From Chitinophaga eiseniae (lineage in GTDB: Bacteria > Bacteroidota > Bacteroidia > Chitinophagales > Chitinophagaceae), in assembly GCF_900167135.1 (NCBI RefSeq), contig NZ_FUWZ01000003.1, positions 248,001 to 312,000 on the forward strand: DNA of 64,000 nucleotides. The letters are read 5' to 3'. This document shows, piece by piece, positions 61,374 to 64,000 of this stretch. Position 1 is the stretch's first letter. Every line of letters begins with the position of its first letter. The notes below the pieces were generated by a model. That model did not search any database, was not told the origin of the DNA, and saw only the letters and a list, made by a program, of their open reading frames with translations. A program made the translations under genes and the position numbers.

Positions 61374-62369
61374 ATGAATCAAGATTTGTTAGTCAGACTT
61401 TTCCGTTCCATTGAGGGTGAGGCGACTGATGATATCGTTAGAGTTGCCGAGAAGATTATTGTAGACGAAGAATCTAAAGGGCATATAAAGTTGGCTGGTA
61501 AGTTAAAGAGCATTCTTAATCAAAATATCCAGTCTTATGGCTCTTTTAAAAAGGAACTTAATACCATTTTGCCAAGTAATGTCACCATTCCAACCGATAA
61601 CCGGTTTAAGATTCCACTTGCAGAGGTAATTCAACGTGATTGTCTCCGTCACGAAATGGTGCTCTCTCAAGACATCGAACATAAGATACTTCGCATAGAA
61701 AAAGAATATGTTGCAAGAGAACGATTAGCAAAGTATGGCCTAAAACCGAAGCAGAAAATATTGCTTTATGGTGCTCCTGGTTGTGGTAAAAGCATGGCTG
61801 CCGAAAGAATAGCATGGAACGTAGGATTGCCATTTTTAAAAGTTCGGTTTGAGGCTGTTATTTCTTCTTATTTAGGAGAATCAGCATCAAATCTTAAAAA
61901 ATTATTTCAATCCTTGGAGCACTATCCCTGTGTGTTGCTCCTGGACGAGTTTGATTTTATTGCAAAGGCACGTGGCGAGGGAAACGATGTTGGGGAAATG
62001 CACCGCTTAGTTAATATGTTGCTAGGACTATTAGAAGATTATCAGTCTGAAGGTATTTTGATAGCGACTACTAATTTGAATGGAATTATCGACAATGCTC
62101 TGTTCAGAAGGTTCGACGAGATCATCGAAATGCCTAAACCTGAGCCAGTAGAGGTGCAACGTCTCCTTAAAAGTTCACTGGCAGCCTTTACCTTATCAAA
62201 GGATGTAAAGCTAAATAGTACTTCAGAAAAGATGACTGGCTTTTCGGCTGCAGCCATCGTAAAGATTGCCCGAGATGCGGCGAAAAGCTGCGTCATCGAA
62301 GGTAAACAGATCATTGAACAGCGCCATCTAGATAGTGCGCTTAAAGAAAACGCATTTTTCAATAAATGA
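61374..62369 (+). CDS. ietA: AAA+ ATPase, IetA-like
   Basis: 331 residues. The first 110 are helical. The AAA core shows Walker A GAPGCGKS (133-140), Walker B VLLLDEFDF (187-195), sensor-1 ATTN (231-234) and an arginine-finger-type RRFDE (245-249), then a C-terminal helical lid. The subtilisin-like protease gene starts 14 bases after the stop. This pair (ATPase of about 330 residues, then a subtilase with a long N-terminal part) is the IetAS architecture, first described as a plasmid maintenance/incompatibility module and later reported as an anti-phage system. Codon use is lower in G+C than in the core genes: 25 of 60 bases at 61381-61440 are G or C. Confidence 0.8.
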   Translation: MNQDLLVRLFRSIEGEATDDIVRVAEKIIVDEESKGHIKLAGKLKSILNQNIQSYGSFKKELNTILPSNVTIPTDNRFKIPLAEVIQRDCLRHEMVLSQDIEHKILRIEKEYVARERLAKYGLKPKQKILLYGAPGCGKSMAAERIAWNVGLPFLKVRFEAVISSYLGESASNLKKLFQSLEHYPCVLLLDEFDFIAKARGEGNDVGEMHRLVNMLLGLLEDYQSEGILIATTNLNGIIDNALFRRFDEIIEMPKPEPVEVQRLLKSSLAAFTLSKDVKLNSTSEKMTGFSAAAIVKIARDAAKSCVIEGKQIIEQRHLDSALKENAFFNK

Positions 62370-62383
62370 TGTGATTCCATTTA

Positions 62384-64000
62384 ATGCCTACCTTACCACA
62401 CCTACCACTACCCCAAAGAGCAGAAAGAAGAAACTATCAAGGATCAGCTTTCCCTCGGACCAGATCTACTCGTACGCAGGGTAATCTTGACAATAGACGA
62501 GGTCACAGCCAAAACCTCCGGCGCAATATTGCCAACTTGCGAGTGGCATGGGCAACATCTTTACAAGATATAGCCGGATTACCGATCGAAGCAGATATCG
62601 ATCAGCGTATCATTCCTATCTTGCTTAAGATCGATTCCGCGGGTCTTCTGGTGGACCAACTCAGAGGCTTTGGTATTGAAGTTATTTCGGAAGAAGATGA
62701 AGGATGGATCATTGGAGCCAGTGTAGATGCGTTTAATAAATTGTTGGCTAAGATCAATCGTTTCGATTCCGCTACTAACCAAGGTACAGCTTATCTTTGG
62801 GAAATTGATAGTGGGATTGGCTGGAAGCGAGAATATGTTCTGTCTGCCGATCTACAACAGAAACTCGACAATCTCTCAGATGATGAAGTGTTAGATCTGG
62901 ACATCAGCATTGCTTGTAATATTCATGTACCTGATAAGCCGATTCGTAATGAGGGTGAAACACAGCAACGCTATGACCAGCGAATGGAGCGCTGGATGGA
63001 AAAGGTAAATAAAAGAGATGAAGTACAGGACGCACGCATGGAACAGTTTTCCCGAATTGTATCTCATTATGGCAGCATCATTCAAACCTTTGACTACAGT
63101 GATAGTTTCGGTATTCGTGCAAAGATATTAGTGAAAGGATTGAAGGATATCCTCTATAATTATCCCTATGTTTTTGAAATTCAAGAACATGATTATTTGG
63201 AAGGCATTTTCAATGCTGTCAATGAAGATGGAGTAGCACAAGTCCAGATTAATGCACCTCCCAATGACGCACCCAAAGTTTGCATAATAGATAGTGGAAT
63301 TATGGAAGGACACAGGCTCTTGAACCCTGCTATCGATCACTTGGCCTCAAAAAACTATGTACCTGGAGAAGATACAGTAGCTGACCATGCTCCAGGTGGA
63401 GGGCACGGTACTCGAGTGGCTGGAGCTGCGCTTTACCCATATGACATTCCCGCTGACGGCAACATTAATTTACCATTCTGGATTCAAAATGCAAGGATAC
63501 TTAATCGAAGAGCCAAGCTAAGCGATAATATATTCCTGCCTAATTTAATGCAGCAGATCGTCAATGATTTTTCTCCTACGAAGATTTACAACTTGTCCGT
63601 ATCCAGTTCGGCCCCGTGTCAAACCAATCACATGTCTTTATGGGCTACGGCCATTGATAAATTGATGTGGGAACGAGACATACTATTTGTCGTCGCGGTC
63701 GGCAATTTATTTAAGTATGGAGTACCAGGTCGTCCTGGAATACATGATTTTATTGTAGGTGGTAATGCTTATCCTCGCTATTTGCTTACGGAGCGTTACT
63801 GTCGTGTTGCCAATCCAGCACAGAGCAGTTTTGCGTTATCAGTGGGATCTGTAACCATAGGTGAATACGAAGACGATGACCGAATTTCTTTTGGAAAGAC
63901 TTTCGGTAATTATCCTGCACCCTCACCATTTTCTCGTACAGGGCCTGGTTTATGGGGCATGATTAAACCAGATGTTGTTGAGTTTGGTGGTGATTTAGTA
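62384..64000 (+). CDS. ietS: Subtilisin-like serine protease, IetS-like (3' truncated by window)
   Basis: The frame is open from the ATG at 62384 to the window end, 539 residues, no stop. The N-terminal 290 residues have no protease motif; the start is basic and rich in Pro/Arg (MPTLPHLPLPQRAERR). The S8 catalytic domain begins near 297: Asp in VCIIDSGIMEGH (D303), His in GGGHGTRVAGAAL (H341) and the oxyanion Asn in FVVAVGN (N441). The catalytic Ser should lie just beyond the window. It starts 14 bases after the ATPase, in the same strand. The long N-terminal region could hold the inhibitor or sensing part. An in-frame stop at 62372 fixes the start region. Confidence 0.8.
   Translation, partial: MPTLPHLPLPQRAERRNYQGSAFPRTRSTRTQGNLDNRRGHSQNLRRNIANLRVAWATSLQDIAGLPIEADIDQRIIPILLKIDSAGLLVDQLRGFGIEVISEEDEGWIIGASVDAFNKLLAKINRFDSATNQGTAYLWEIDSGIGWKREYVLSADLQQKLDNLSDDEVLDLDISIACNIHVPDKPIRNEGETQQRYDQRMERWMEKVNKRDEVQDARMEQFSRIVSHYGSIIQTFDYSDSFGIRAKILVKGLKDILYNYPYVFEIQEHDYLEGIFNAVNEDGVAQVQINAPPNDAPKVCIIDSGIMEGHRLLNPAIDHLASKNYVPGEDTVADHAPGGGHGTRVAGAALYPYDIPADGNINLPFWIQNARILNRRAKLSDNIFLPNLMQQIVNDFSPTKIYNLSVSSSAPCQTNHMSLWATAIDKLMWERDILFVVAVGNLFKYGVPGRPGIHDFIVGGNAYPRYLLTERYCRVANPAQSSFALSVGSVTIGEYEDDDRISFGKTFGNYPAPSPFSRTGPGLWGMIKPDVVEFGGDLV

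Overview
The window is chromosomal DNA from a Bacteroidota bacterium, most likely Chitinophagaceae (Chitinophaga-like). The grounds are a SusC/SusD pair behind an ECF sigma/FecR module, a GH20 hexosaminidase, promoters of the Bacteroidota TTTG / TAnnTTTG type, weak Shine-Dalgarno sequences, and long intergenic palindromes made of short reiterated words. No rRNA, CRISPR array or insertion sequence was seen. There is one tRNA, tRNA-Pro(GGG).

Layout, left half. 1-3436: end of a SUF iron-sulfur cluster operon (sufC end, sufD, sufS, sufE, DUF59 protein) closed by a clear terminator. 3677-6055: a lone YdeP-type molybdopterin oxidoreductase. 6293-7500: CbpA-type co-chaperone with its modulator CbpM. 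7957-18614: a six-gene operon (SWIM zinc finger, DUF5691, MoxR-type AAA+ ATPase, DUF5682, VWA, DUF4132) that corresponds to the E. coli yehL/yehM/yehP/yehQ plus molR set. It is the most coherent poorly understood system here. 18682-26408: GH20 hexosaminidase, small exported proteins, an apparent CNNM/pirin/MgtC operon, a TauE-type exporter and a BOF-domain protein. 26556-31465: a divergent DAACS transporter, a trans-sulfuration enzyme controlled by a complete SAM-I riboswitch (promoter, aptamer and terminator all visible), an SDR protein and a YdcF-like protein.

Right half. 31724-35923: hybrid histidine kinase, a uracil-DNA-glycosylase-fold protein, small membrane proteins and a heptad-repeat coiled-coil protein. 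35925-41547: cobalamin genes (cobQ, threonine-phosphate decarboxylase, cbiB on the minus strand; cobB divergent). 41548-53016: two tandem paralogous membrane proteins, an M1 peptidase with an extra C-terminal domain, HdeD, a fatty-acid desaturase, an aldo/keto reductase, an Old Yellow Enzyme, a DoxX-like protein and a PhyH-family dioxygenase. 53192-60339 (minus strand): ECF sigma, FecR anti-sigma, SusC and SusD, a nutrient-uptake regulon with no enzyme attached.

The last 3 kb differ from the rest. Downstream of tRNA-Pro the DNA is visibly richer in A+T and carries an AAA+ ATPase followed by a subtilisin-like protease that runs off the window. This two-gene architecture matches IetAS, a pair known as a plasmid-stability module and as an anti-phage system. 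The tRNA probably marks the edge of a mobile or defence island.
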